DNA of 64,000 nt, from contig NZ_CP045434.1 in NCBI RefSeq assembly GCF_009363895.1, positions 1,178,001-1,242,000 of the forward strand, read 5' to 3'. The notes beneath the pieces are model-generated. The model saw only the letters and a list, made by a program, of their open reading frames with translations, ran no database searches and was not told the DNA's origin. The position numbers and the translations under genes were made by a program. The stretch comes from Sphingomonas ginsengisoli An et al. 2013 (GTDB lineage: Bacteria > Pseudomonadota > Alphaproteobacteria > Sphingomonadales > Sphingomonadaceae). Below, piece by piece: positions 10,381 through 20,909 of this stretch (the stretch's first letter is position 1; each line of letters opens with the position of its first letter).

Positions 10381-10767
10381 ATGCGACATGATTTCGACCC
10401 GGCCACGGTCGCACCAGACGGTCGACAGCCCGTCAAATTCCGGCTTTTCGACGATAGCTCGACGTCCCCGTGGCGCGGATTCGTCGAGGGCCGCGCGCTT
10501 GGCGGCGAAGTGACAGTCCTCACCTACGGCACGGACGAGGTCGGGGTCGGTCCCCGGCTGCACGTTCATCCTTATGACGAGACGTTCGTGGTGATCGCCG
10601 GCCGCGCCCGTTTCGAGGTCGGTGACACGATCATCGACGCGGAAGCCGGCGAGGTGGTGTTCGGCCCGGCCGGCGTCCCCCACCGCTTCCGCAACCTCGG
10701 CCCGGGACGCCTGCAGACCGTCGACGTCCATCATTCGCCCCAGTGGATCCAGACCGACCTCGAGTAG
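10381..10767 (+). CDS. Small single-domain cupin protein
   Basis: 128 residues forming one cupin beta-barrel. Motif 1 is HVHPYDETFVVIAGRARFEVG (about residues 60-80), with metal-ligand candidates in HVHPYDE and a glycine at the turn. Motif 2 is PAGVPHRFRNLG (about residues 97-108), with a histidine. Start chosen at the ATG 10 bases after GGAGGA. It may bind a metal ion and a small ligand; no substrate can be named. The gene is read against the ribosomal genes on both sides and shares the terminator region with tuf. Confidence 0.8.
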   Translation: MRHDFDPATVAPDGRQPVKFRLFDDSSTSPWRGFVEGRALGGEVTVLTYGTDEVGVGPRLHVHPYDETFVVIAGRARFEVGDTIIDAEAGEVVFGPAGVPHRFRNLGPGRLQTVDVHHSPQWIQTDLE

Positions 10768-10806
10768 GCACCCGCTGCAATCGACACCACGAAGGCCGCG
10801 GACAGC

Positions 10807-10838
10807 AAAAGGCCCGGCACTCTTGCGAGTACCGGGCC
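10807..10838 (-). terminator. Rho-independent terminator of tuf
   Basis: Inverted repeat 10811-10838: seven G/C-rich pairs (GGCCCGG/CCGGGCC), one mismatch, four more pairs and the loop TTGC. On the minus strand it is followed by TTTT (10807-10810), so it ends tuf transcription. It has no T-run on the plus strand, though it may slow read-through from the cupin gene. Confidence 0.8.
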
Positions 10839-10874
10839 CTCTGTCGTTTCCCCCGCTGATAAAGCGGTTGAAGC

Positions 10875-12065
<1,191 letters not shown>

Positions 12066-12137
12066 GTTACGCCTCTTCTTGGGTTCAAATGGGCCCGCTC
12101 GCCCAATGCGAGCGCGCCCTTAGCGTCAAAAAAATGG

Positions 12138-14231
<2,094 letters not shown>

Positions 14232-14341
14232 GGTCGTCAGTTCCTTAGTGATGTGGGAGGCAGGCCGGTGACCCGCGCTCCCACAATATAGGTAGGGTTT
14301 TTACCAGCGCCACCCGGAGGCGATGCCGAAGGGCTTCTTCC

Positions 14342-14812
14342 TTACCAGCGGTAGTGGCTGAAGGCGCGGTTCGCTTCGGCCATGCGGTGCGTGTCTTCGC
14401 GCTTCTTGACGGCGTTGCCGCGGTTCTGCGCGGCGTCCATCAGCTCGCCCGACAGGCGGCCGGCCATGGTCTTCTCCGACCGCGCGCGGGCGGCGGTGAT
14501 CAGCCAGCGGATCGCCAGCGCCTGGGCGCGAACGTCACGGACCTCGACCGGGACCTGGTAGGTCGCACCGCCGACGCGGCGGCTGCGGACCTCGATGCCC
14601 GGACGGACATTGTTGAGCGCTTCGTGGAAGACCGCGATAGGCTCACGCTTCAGGCGGGCTTCGACGTTGTCGAGCGCGCCGTAGACAATGCTCTCGGCGA
14701 CCGACTTCTTACCGTCCAGCATGACCGAATTCATGAACTTGGACAGGGTGATGTCCCCGAACTTGGGATCGGGGAGAATCTCGCGCTTTTCTGGGCGACG
14801 ACGACGGGACAT
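14342..14812 (-). CDS. rpsG: 30S ribosomal protein S7
   Basis: 156 residues, the normal length, starting [20 protein letters not shown]. Family segments [16 protein letters not shown] and [19 protein letters not shown] are present. S7 organises the head of the small subunit and is the str-operon translational repressor in E. coli. Confidence 0.98.
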   Translation of the reverse strand: MSRRRRPEKREILPDPKFGDITLSKFMNSVMLDGKKSVAESIVYGALDNVEARLKREPIAVFHEALNNVRPGIEVRSRRVGGATYQVPVEVRDVRAQALAIRWLITAARARSEKTMAGRLSGELMDAAQNRGNAVKKREDTHRMAEANRAFSHYRW

Positions 14813-14872
14813 AGGATTATTCCTTCTTGAGCGGCGCGCCTGCGTCTGATCGCGGCGCGGCCAACGATCAGC

Positions 14873-15244
14873 TTACTTGGGCCGCTTGGCGCCGTACTTC
14901 GAACGGCTCTGCTTGCGGTCCTTGACGCCCTGCGTGTCGAGCACGCCGCGAAGCACGTGGTAGCGCACGCCCGGAAGGTCGCGCACACGGCCGCCGCGGA
15001 TCAGGACGACGCTGTGCTCCTGCAGGTTGTGGCCCTCGCCCGGAATGTAGCTGATGACTTCGCGGCTGTTGGTCAGGCGGACCTTGGCCACCTTGCGCAG
15101 CGCCGAGTTCGGCTTCTTCGGGGTCGTGGTGTAGACACGGGTGCAGACGCCGCGCTTTTGCGGGTTCTGTTCCATCGCTGGGACCTTGGACTTGGCCTTC
15201 TGCGGCTCGCGACCCTTGCGGATCAGCTGGTTGATCGTTGGCAT
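14873..15244 (-). CDS. rpsL: 30S ribosomal protein S12
   Basis: 123 residues starting [11 protein letters not shown]. The streptomycin-relevant loop reads [13 protein letters not shown] with both lysines unchanged, and [12 protein letters not shown] is intact, so the wild-type (sensitive) allele is present. The aspartate methylthiolated in many bacteria lies in [11 protein letters not shown]. It is the first gene of the str operon. Confidence 0.98.
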   Translation of the reverse strand: MPTINQLIRKGREPQKAKSKVPAMEQNPQKRGVCTRVYTTTPKKPNSALRKVAKVRLTNSREVISYIPGEGHNLQEHSVVLIRGGRVRDLPGVRYHVLRGVLDTQGVKDRKQSRSKYGAKRPK

Positions 15245-15414
15245 GAAGCCCTTCACCTTTACAGTGCCGGAAGACCCGGCGGTTACTTTGTGCGCTTCAA
15301 GCGCGAAGGCCGGCTGACCCGAGGGTCGCCGGCCGTCTCGCCGCGAAGAGCACAATGTTCAGCTCTGTCCGTTCCATCGGCGATAGGAATCGCCAGGCGG
15401 GACGAACGAGCGGC

Positions 15415-15443
15415 CCAATACAGAGTGCGGGCGAACAGGTCAA
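15415..15443 (-). promoter_or_regulatory. Candidate promoter of the str operon
   Basis: On the minus strand TTGACC (15438-15443) is followed after 17 bases by TATTGG (15415-15420); an alternative -10, TGTATT, overlaps it at a shorter spacing of 15. It lies about 170 bases upstream of rpsL in a non-coding gap. The -35 match is good but the -10 match is weak, so this is tentative. Confidence 0.35.
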
Positions 15444-15489
15444 CGCCGGGTGTAAGCGGGCGGAGCAGCGCCCCGCCCGCCCGCTCGCG

Positions 15490-16254
15490 TCAGCCCTGGC
15501 GGCGCCGGCCGACCTCCTGGATAAAGCGGAAGGTGTCGGCGTCGAAGCCCGGCGACGGCGCCTCGGGCCGGTCCTGCCACTCGCCCATCTTCTCGTACAT
15601 GGCGGTCACCCCGGCGGCCATCGCCGGGGTCGCCATCGCCTTGAACGGGGCGAGCAGATCTTGCCATTCGTCGTAGATGGCGCCGGCCTCGGGGCTGTCG
15701 GGGCCGAGCGGGATCATCGCCTTGGCCCGCGCGCCGAGATCGGCCCATTTGGCGCTGTAGGCCGCCTGGTCGAAGCCCTCGGGCATCTGGCTGGCGGCGA
15801 AGTCGGCCTTGGCCTCGGGCGTCAGATATTGGTCGGACACCTTGTCCCATTGTTCCTTGGTCATGGTCAGTTCCTCATGTCGGATCAGCGAGCAGAAGGT
15901 CGCGGCATCGACGGGCTCGCCGCGGTCGATGCGTGACTTGACCGACACCAGCAGCGCTCGCGCCTCGGCGAGTTCGGCCGTGCGATCGTTAATGACGGCA
16001 AGCTGGGCGTCGATCAGCGCGGCCAGCGGCAGGCTCTGCCCCCGCGTCAGCCGCTCGATCTGCGCCAGCGTCAACCCGGCCTTCTTGAGCGCGAGCACGC
16101 GGTTCAATTGCTCGAGTTCGGCGGGACCGTAGAGTCGCCGGCCGCTGTGGGTCCGCAACGGCGCCACCAGCCCGCGCGCTTCGTAGAAGCGCAGGGCGCG
16201 GCTGGTCAGCCCGGTCTGGCGAGCGACGTCGCGGATGTCGAGCGGGGTCGTCAT
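15490..16254 (-). CDS. MerR-family regulator with TipAS-like C-terminal domain
   Basis: 254 residues. Residues 1-75 are a MerR winged helix (IRDVARQTGLTSRALRFYEARGL, then RLYGPAELEQL) and 76-115 a dimerisation helix. The C-terminal 120 residues are helical and match the TipAS type, which binds bulky amphipathic drugs (WDKVSDQYLTPEAKADFA, QMPEGFDQAAY). Such proteins usually activate their own promoter when ligand binds. A TTGAC-N5-GTCAA dyad lies 17 bases upstream of the start. Ligand unknown. Confidence 0.85.
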   Translation of the reverse strand: MTTPLDIRDVARQTGLTSRALRFYEARGLVAPLRTHSGRRLYGPAELEQLNRVLALKKAGLTLAQIERLTRGQSLPLAALIDAQLAVINDRTAELAEARALLVSVKSRIDRGEPVDAATFCSLIRHEELTMTKEQWDKVSDQYLTPEAKADFAASQMPEGFDQAAYSAKWADLGARAKAMIPLGPDSPEAGAIYDEWQDLLAPFKAMATPAMAAGVTAMYEKMGEWQDRPEAPSPGFDADTFRFIQEVGRRRQG

Positions 16255-16270
16255 AAGACCCCTGTAGCGC

Positions 16271-16285
16271 TTGACGTTAGGTCAA
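16271..16285 (-). promoter_or_regulatory. Dyad operator upstream of the MerR/TipAS gene
   Basis: Perfect inverted repeat TTGAC-GTTAG-GTCAA, 17 bases before the regulator start. On the minus strand it begins with TTGACC, so it can overlap the -35 box. MerR-family proteins typically bind dyads inside the promoter spacer; assignment to this regulator is inference from position. Confidence 0.55.
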
Positions 16286-16441
16286 CTGCAAGCGGAAAAA
16301 TCGCGCGCATTCGACACGTGCAGGTCCGAAATGGAGCCGCGCGTAGGTCGGCGGTAAGCCGGCATGGTTAACACCGCGATCAGCACATTTGCCGCGATGG
16401 ATTCCCCATTGCGCCAGCTTGGGGCGGAGGCCCGATTGCGT

Positions 16442-16921
16442 ATGCACATCATCGCGAAATACTCGCTCGCGGCCGGCACGCTTCTGACCGGTCTTGCAGC
16501 GCCTGCCCACGCCCAGTCGGTGCTGGCGTTCAATGGGCTCGTGACCACATCCTGCATCCTCTCGGTGAGCACGTCGGGTTCCCTCGGCGTCAACACCTCG
16601 ACGGGTACCGAGATCGGGTCGGAACTGTCCGGAGGCGCGGCCGCGGTCCTGACCGTGGTGTCCACCGGCGGGCGGCCCACCCTCACCTTCTCCGCGCCGA
16701 CGATGAGCCAGCGCCCAGCGGCTTACGCCGGGTCGCCGATCATCAACCTGAAATACAGCTCCACCGGAGGCGGCAATCAGAGCTACACCACCGGCCAGAG
16801 CTCCTACACGAGCACGAATGCGCTGGGCGACCTCGTCACGCTCAACATGAAGGCCGACGACAGCGGCGGGTTCGCGGCCGGATCCTACCGCCTGCAAACC
16901 ACAGTGACGTGTCAGCAATGA
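16442..16921 (+). CDS. Exported beta-rich protein, pilin-like
   Basis: 159 residues with a clear signal peptide (MHIIAKYSLAAGTLLTGLAAPAHAQ, cleaved after AHA). The mature part is rich in Ser, Thr and Gly and beta-prone. One cysteine lies near its start (TTSCILSV) and one near its end (TTVTCQ), as in pilins and spore-coat-U-like subunits of chaperone-usher systems. No named family was recognised. In-frame codons upstream of 16442 would put charged residues ahead of the signal sequence, so the ATG at 16442 is preferred. It is the first of three overlapping genes. Confidence 0.65.
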   Translation: MHIIAKYSLAAGTLLTGLAAPAHAQSVLAFNGLVTTSCILSVSTSGSLGVNTSTGTEIGSELSGGAAAVLTVVSTGGRPTLTFSAPTMSQRPAAYAGSPIINLKYSSTGGGNQSYTTGQSSYTSTNALGDLVTLNMKADDSGGFAAGSYRLQTTVTCQQ

Positions 16922-17310
16922 CCCATCGCGCCGGGCTCATCCTTGCGCTGATGTGGGCGGCCGGCCCCGCCGCCGCGGTCGGGCTGGGGCCGCTCAACGC
17001 CGACGGCGTCACGATGAGCGATCGCAAGGGCTTTTATGTCACGCTGATCAACGACGACCGCCGACCCGATGCCCTTCGCCTTTATGCGATCGGCTACGGC
17101 GACGAAGCGGCGCAACCGCGCGTGATGCTGCCCAGCCCGATCCTGACCTTGCCGGCGAATTCCCAGCGGCGCGTGCTGGTGATCGCCAGCGATCTTAGCC
17201 CCGGCGAGACCTTCCGTTTCCGTGTCTGCGCCGAGCGCGCCGACTTTGGCCAAGGAGCCCTGATCCATGCGCGTGTTTGTTCGAAGCTTGTTGCTCGCCG
17301 CATTGGCTGA
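16918..17310 (+). CDS. Exported protein resembling the N-terminal half of a PapD-type chaperone
   Basis: 130 residues with a signal peptide ending in GPAAA. The segment GFYVTLINDDRRPDALRLYAIGYGDE, then VMLPSPILTLPANSQRRVLVIA and LSPGETFRFRVCAE, follows the strand pattern and the proline/hydrophobic signature of a PapD N-terminal immunoglobulin domain. The C-terminal domain of a full chaperone (about 230 residues) is missing. Two cysteines near the end (VCAE, RVCSK) could form a disulfide. Start and upstream stop overlap as ATGA. Confidence 0.6.
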   Translation: MTHRAGLILALMWAAGPAAAVGLGPLNADGVTMSDRKGFYVTLINDDRRPDALRLYAIGYGDEAAQPRVMLPSPILTLPANSQRRVLVIASDLSPGETFRFRVCAERADFGQGALIHARVCSKLVARRIG

Positions 17311-17665
17311 GCCGCTCGTCGCCACGGCCGCCCTGGCGCAGTCCGGCGTCTATCTGCCGCAGGCGCCGCAGGGCCCCGGCGGCGAGGACACGATCGAGAC
17401 CTCGTCGGGAACCCGCTGCCGCCAGAGCATCAACAGCAACGACGGCTATCTCGATGTCGGCATCGCCGGGGCGACCTCGGGCGGGGGCAATGACCCGCGC
17501 TCCTATGTGTTCAACGACGACCGCGGATCGCAAGGGATTGCTTATGCGAGGGTCACCGTTCCGCTCGGCCACAAGCCGACCCGGCTCGATTGCTCGAAAG
17601 TCTATGAGCTCGAGTTGCAGAAGCTGCGCGAGGAACTGGCGCTGCTGCGGATGAACGCCCGCTAG
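17267..17665 (+). CDS. Exported protein with C-terminal coiled coil
   Basis: 132 residues with a signal peptide (SLLLAALAEPLVATAALAQ). The mature part has two cysteines (GTRCRQS and RLDCSKV), a Gly/Asn-rich middle and a C-terminal heptad-like helix (VYELELQKLREELALLRM). No family recognised. Its start lies 44 bases inside the preceding gene, in another frame, which suggests coupled expression. Its stop overlaps the convergent gene at 17662 by 4 bases. Confidence 0.65.
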   Translation: MRVFVRSLLLAALAEPLVATAALAQSGVYLPQAPQGPGGEDTIETSSGTRCRQSINSNDGYLDVGIAGATSGGGNDPRSYVFNDDRGSQGIAYARVTVPLGHKPTRLDCSKVYELELQKLREELALLRMNAR

Positions 17666-18384
17666 CTGGTGAGGCCGCGGCGGCCGAACGCCGGCCGCGG
17701 CGGCACACTCGGGGTCGGTGCGGATGGCGCCGCTCGGGTCGGCTCGGGCGCTGCGTTCGCTTTCGGGGCTTCGCCACTTTCCTTGCGCTGCAGGTAGCGT
17801 GCGAGCGCGGCATCGGGATCGAATCCGTTGCTGCTCGTCGGTTCGCTCTCACCGTATGACGGCGCCGCAGCCGAGCGCGCACCCCAGCCATGCGCCCCTG
17901 CCCCCTTCATCGCGACACCCGCCTCGCCGACCGCCGCGACATGCGCGCGATTGAGCGTCGCGATCAGCAGCGGCAGGTCGCTCTTCGCTACCGCGAGCGA
18001 ATCGGCGTTGACGCGCAATTTCTTGCCGCCGGTGAGGCCACCATCGACCTTGAAGACGAGGAAGGTGGTCCGGTGCACGGGGATGACGAAATAATAGCGC
18101 ATGGTCATCGTCTCGGCGAAGATCGCCTGGACGCTCGACCAGGAAACAGTCCGGCTGCGGCCGGCGGTGCGGATGGTCAGGCCCGCATTGTCCCACTTGA
18201 GCGGCGGCTCGCCGCTGACGGCGTTGCTGATGCCGATCGCGGTCATTCCGCCGAACACCAGCATCATCAGCAAGAACAGCCAGCTGCCGTCGTTCCACCA
18301 CATCCAGCCGGCGCCGAGCGTGAACATCGCTCCGACCAGCGGCGTGGTGCCGAGGCGGGCCGATTTGTAATGGACCGTCTGCAC
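17662..18384 (-). CDS. Two-helix membrane protein of unknown function
   Basis: 240 residues. Two adjacent membrane segments lie near residues 12-50 (TPLVGAMFTLGAGWMWW, LFLLMMLVFGGMTAIGI), followed by a beta-rich cytoplasmic domain resembling membrane-associated PH-like domains (LTIRTAGRSRTVSWSSVQAIF) and a Pro/Ala-rich tail. There is no ATG. GTG at 18384 was chosen because AGGGGA lies 7-8 bases before it; a GTG six codons upstream lacks such a site. Role unknown. Confidence 0.65.
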   Translation of the reverse strand: MQTVHYKSARLGTTPLVGAMFTLGAGWMWWNDGSWLFLLMMLVFGGMTAIGISNAVSGEPPLKWDNAGLTIRTAGRSRTVSWSSVQAIFAETMTMRYYFVIPVHRTTFLVFKVDGGLTGGKKLRVNADSLAVAKSDLPLLIATLNRAHVAAVGEAGVAMKGAGAHGWGARSAAAPSYGESEPTSSNGFDPDAALARYLQRKESGEAPKANAAPEPTRAAPSAPTPSVPPRPAFGRRGLTS

Positions 18385-18446
18385 GCGCTTTTCCCCTGTC
18401 ACGTGCGGGGGAGATTAGCGGCGCAACACTGCCGGACCGTTAACGC

Positions 18447-18851
18447 CTATTCGGTCGTCTTGCCGTCCCATTCGTCCTGATCGTGGTCGCGTTCCGCCTG
18501 CGCCTTGTCCTTGTGGACCGTCCCGTCCTTATGCTCGGGCGGTCCGTAGAGCGTGTAGAATTGCAGCGGCTCGTCGGTGGTGTTCTTGACGTTGTGGCGG
18601 GCGCCGGCGGGGACGATAACCGCCACGTCTTCCTTCACGGCATTCTCCTTGCCGTCGATGACCACCACTCCCTCGCCTTCCTCAAAGCGGAAGAACTGGT
18701 CGCGGTCTTCGTGCACTTCCTCGCCGATTTCCTCACCGGCAGCCAAGCTCATCAGGACGAGCTGGAGATGCTCGCCGGTGTAGAGCACGCGGCGAAAGTC
18801 GTTGTTGGCGATCGTCAGTTCTTCAAGATCGTCGCAGAAACCGCGCTTCAT
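18447..18851 (-). CDS. Cupin-domain protein
   Basis: 134 residues. Cupin motif 1 is EVHEDRDQFFRFEEGEGVVVIDG (about 45-67) and motif 2 is VIVPAGARHNVKNTTDEPL (about 79-97), with the usual His and Glu ligand candidates. A very polar C-terminus (KDKAQAERDHDQDEWDG) ends the protein. This type of small cupin is often annotated as a mannose-6-phosphate-isomerase-like protein, but no enzymatic role is proven. It lies 53 bases downstream of lpd. Confidence 0.75.
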   Translation of the reverse strand: MKRGFCDDLEELTIANNDFRRVLYTGEHLQLVLMSLAAGEEIGEEVHEDRDQFFRFEEGEGVVVIDGKENAVKEDVAVIVPAGARHNVKNTTDEPLQFYTLYGPPEHKDGTVHKDKAQAERDHDQDEWDGKTTE

Positions 18852-18904
18852 GCCTGCCTCCCGGGATGGTCCTTTCCCAACCCCGGTGTGGCACGGGCGT
18901 TCCG

Positions 18905-20323
18905 CTAGATGTGGATCACCCGGTCGTAGGCGGCGAGCACGCTCTCGTGCATCATCTCCGACAGGGTCGGGTGGGGGTAGACGGTCTCGATGAAATCCTG
19001 CTCGACCAGTTCGGCGGTCTTGCCGACGGTGTAGCCCTGGATGAGCTCGGTCACCTCGGCGCCGATCATATGCGCGCCGAGCAATTCGCCGGTCTTGGCG
19101 TCGAACACCGTCTTGATAAAGCCCTCGACCTCACCCAGCGCGATTGCCTTGCCGTTGCCGATCGCCGGGAACTTGCCGACGCGGACCTCGTAGCCGGCTT
19201 CCTTGGCCTTGGCTTCGGTCAGGCCGACGCTGGCGACCTGCGGATGACAATAGGTGCAGCCGGGGATGTTCTTGGGGTCCATCGCGTGCGGGTGGACGTC
19301 CTTGTTGCCGAGGCTCTGCGCGATCGCCTCGGCGGCGATGATGCCCTCGTGGCTCGCCTTGTGCGCCAGCCACGGCGGCGCGGTGATGTCGCCGATCGCC
19401 CACAAGCCCGGCACGTTGGTGCGGCACATCGGATCGGTCTTGAGGAAGCCGCGGTCGGTCGTGACGCCGAGCGCTTCCAATCCGATATTCTCGGTATTCG
19501 GGACGATCCCGACCGCGACGATGCAGTGCGAGAAACGCTGCTCGGCGGCCTTGCCGTCCTTGGTCTTGATCGTCGCGGCAATGCCCTGGCCGTCGCTCTT
19601 GAGGCTTTCGACCCCGGCCCCGGCAAGGATGGTGATGCCCTGCTTGGTCAGCGACTTGGCGAGCGCGTCGCTGACGTCCTTGTCCTCCACCGGCACGATC
19701 CGATCGAGCATCTCGACCACGGTCACCTTGGCGCCCAAGTCGTTGTAGAAGCTGGCGAACTCGATCCCGATCGCGCCCGAGCCGATGACCAGCAGGTCGG
19801 TCGGCATCTCCTTGGGAGTCATCGCATGGCGATAGGTCCAGATCCGCTCGCCGTCGGCCTTGGCGAAGGGCAGGTCGCGGGCGCGCGCGCCGGTGGCGAG
19901 GATGATGTTCTTCGCCTGAAGCTCGGTCGCCTTGCCGTCGGCGCCGGTTACCGTGAGCTTGTCCTTCGCGGTCAGGACGCCCGACCCCATGTGCACCGCG
20001 ATCTTGTTCTTCTTCATCAGGTGCGTGACGCCCTGATTGAGTTGCTTGGCGACCGCCCGGCTACGCGCGACGACCTTGCCGAGGTCGGCCTTGGCCTCGC
20101 CCCCGGCGATCAGGCCGTAGGCGTCGGCGTGCTGCATGTAGTGAAGCACCTCGGCCGAGCGGAGCAGCGCCTTGGTCGGGATGCAGCCCCAGTTGAGGCA
20201 GATGCCCCCCAGATTCTCGCGCTCGACGATCGCGGTCTTGAGCCCAAGCTGCGCGCAGCGGATCGCCGCGACATAGCCGCCAGGGCCCGAGCCGAGGACG
20301 ATGACATCATATTGCTCAGCCAT
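18905..20323 (-). CDS. lpd: Dihydrolipoyl dehydrogenase, pyruvate dehydrogenase E3
   Basis: 472 residues. The N-terminal FAD motif is GSGPGGYVAA. The redox disulfide is C42/C47 in GGICLNWGCIPTK. The NAD-binding motif is VIGSGAIGIEFA, and the C-terminal His-Glu pair lies in YPHPTLSEMMHESV. It reoxidises the lipoyl groups of PdhC. It is one of two lpd genes here; its closeness to pdhC assigns it to pyruvate dehydrogenase. Its start overlaps the upstream HTH-hotdog gene by 8 bases, so the two are likely cotranslated. Confidence 0.94.
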   Translation of the reverse strand: MAEQYDVIVLGSGPGGYVAAIRCAQLGLKTAIVERENLGGICLNWGCIPTKALLRSAEVLHYMQHADAYGLIAGGEAKADLGKVVARSRAVAKQLNQGVTHLMKKNKIAVHMGSGVLTAKDKLTVTGADGKATELQAKNIILATGARARDLPFAKADGERIWTYRHAMTPKEMPTDLLVIGSGAIGIEFASFYNDLGAKVTVVEMLDRIVPVEDKDVSDALAKSLTKQGITILAGAGVESLKSDGQGIAATIKTKDGKAAEQRFSHCIVAVGIVPNTENIGLEALGVTTDRGFLKTDPMCRTNVPGLWAIGDITAPPWLAHKASHEGIIAAEAIAQSLGNKDVHPHAMDPKNIPGCTYCHPQVASVGLTEAKAKEAGYEVRVGKFPAIGNGKAIALGEVEGFIKTVFDAKTGELLGAHMIGAEVTELIQGYTVGKTAELVEQDFIETVYPHPTLSEMMHESVLAAYDRVIHI

Positions 20324-20906
20324 TGCTTGCTTCCTCTGCCGCGATCGGACGCGGTCGGTTGTGTTCATCGAGCGCGACGAAGGTGAACTCGCCCTCCGCC
20401 ACGACTGTTTCAAGATCGCCGTCGCGCGCGCGCCCGACCGCTTCGGCCTTGAGCAGCAGCGAGGTGCGGCCCTGCTTCACCAGGTCGACATAGACACTGA
20501 GCTCATCCCCGACCGCCATCGCGCCGGGGAACTTGAGCCCATCGGCTGCCACCAGGATCGCCTTGCCCGCGCTGTGCCGCGAGGCGAACGACCCGCAGGC
20601 GAGCCCCATCTGGCCCATCAGCCAGCCCCCGAACACGCCGCCATAGGGGTTGGTGTCGGTCGGCATGGCGGTGGTGCGGATGAGTGGCGCACCTCGAGCG
20701 ATTGCGAGCGGATCCTGCAGAAGCTCTTGGACTGAAACGCCCAGAACTGTCGCCAATTTAGTAAGCCACGGCTCTGAAAAGCGCCTCAGTCCTCGTTCTA
20801 GATCGGATAGCTGACCTTTGGACGTGCCAATCTGGCCGGCCAATTGGTCGAGGGTCAGGCCACGCTTCTTGCGCCAAGCCCGCAAGAAATTGATCTCAGA
20901 GGACAA
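20316..20906 (-). CDS. XRE-type helix-turn-helix domain fused to a YciA-like acyl-CoA hotdog domain
   Basis: 196 residues in one uninterrupted frame. Residues 8-64 are a complete XRE/Cro helix-turn-helix (LRAWRKKRGLTLDQLAGQIG, TSKGQLSDLERG, LATVLGVSVQELL). Residues 70-190 are a hotdog domain of the YciA acyl-CoA thioesterase family (TTAMPTDTNPYGG, VFGGWLMGQM, LVKQGRTSLLLKAEA, FTFVALDEHNRPRP). The Asp after SQM that is catalytic in Haemophilus YciA is Gly here (GQMG), and the family GDIFGG reads GGVFGG. Start is TTG, 4 bases after the pdhC stop; no ATG precedes the hotdog part. The HTH part is visibly less GC-rich than its neighbours. It could be an acyl-CoA-responsive regulator or a divergent thioesterase. 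Confidence 0.8.
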   Translation of the reverse strand: MSSEINFLRAWRKKRGLTLDQLAGQIGTSKGQLSDLERGLRRFSEPWLTKLATVLGVSVQELLQDPLAIARGAPLIRTTAMPTDTNPYGGVFGGWLMGQMGLACGSFASRHSAGKAILVAADGLKFPGAMAVGDELSVYVDLVKQGRTSLLLKAEAVGRARDGDLETVVAEGEFTFVALDEHNRPRPIAAEEASNG

Positions 20907-20909
20907 GGC

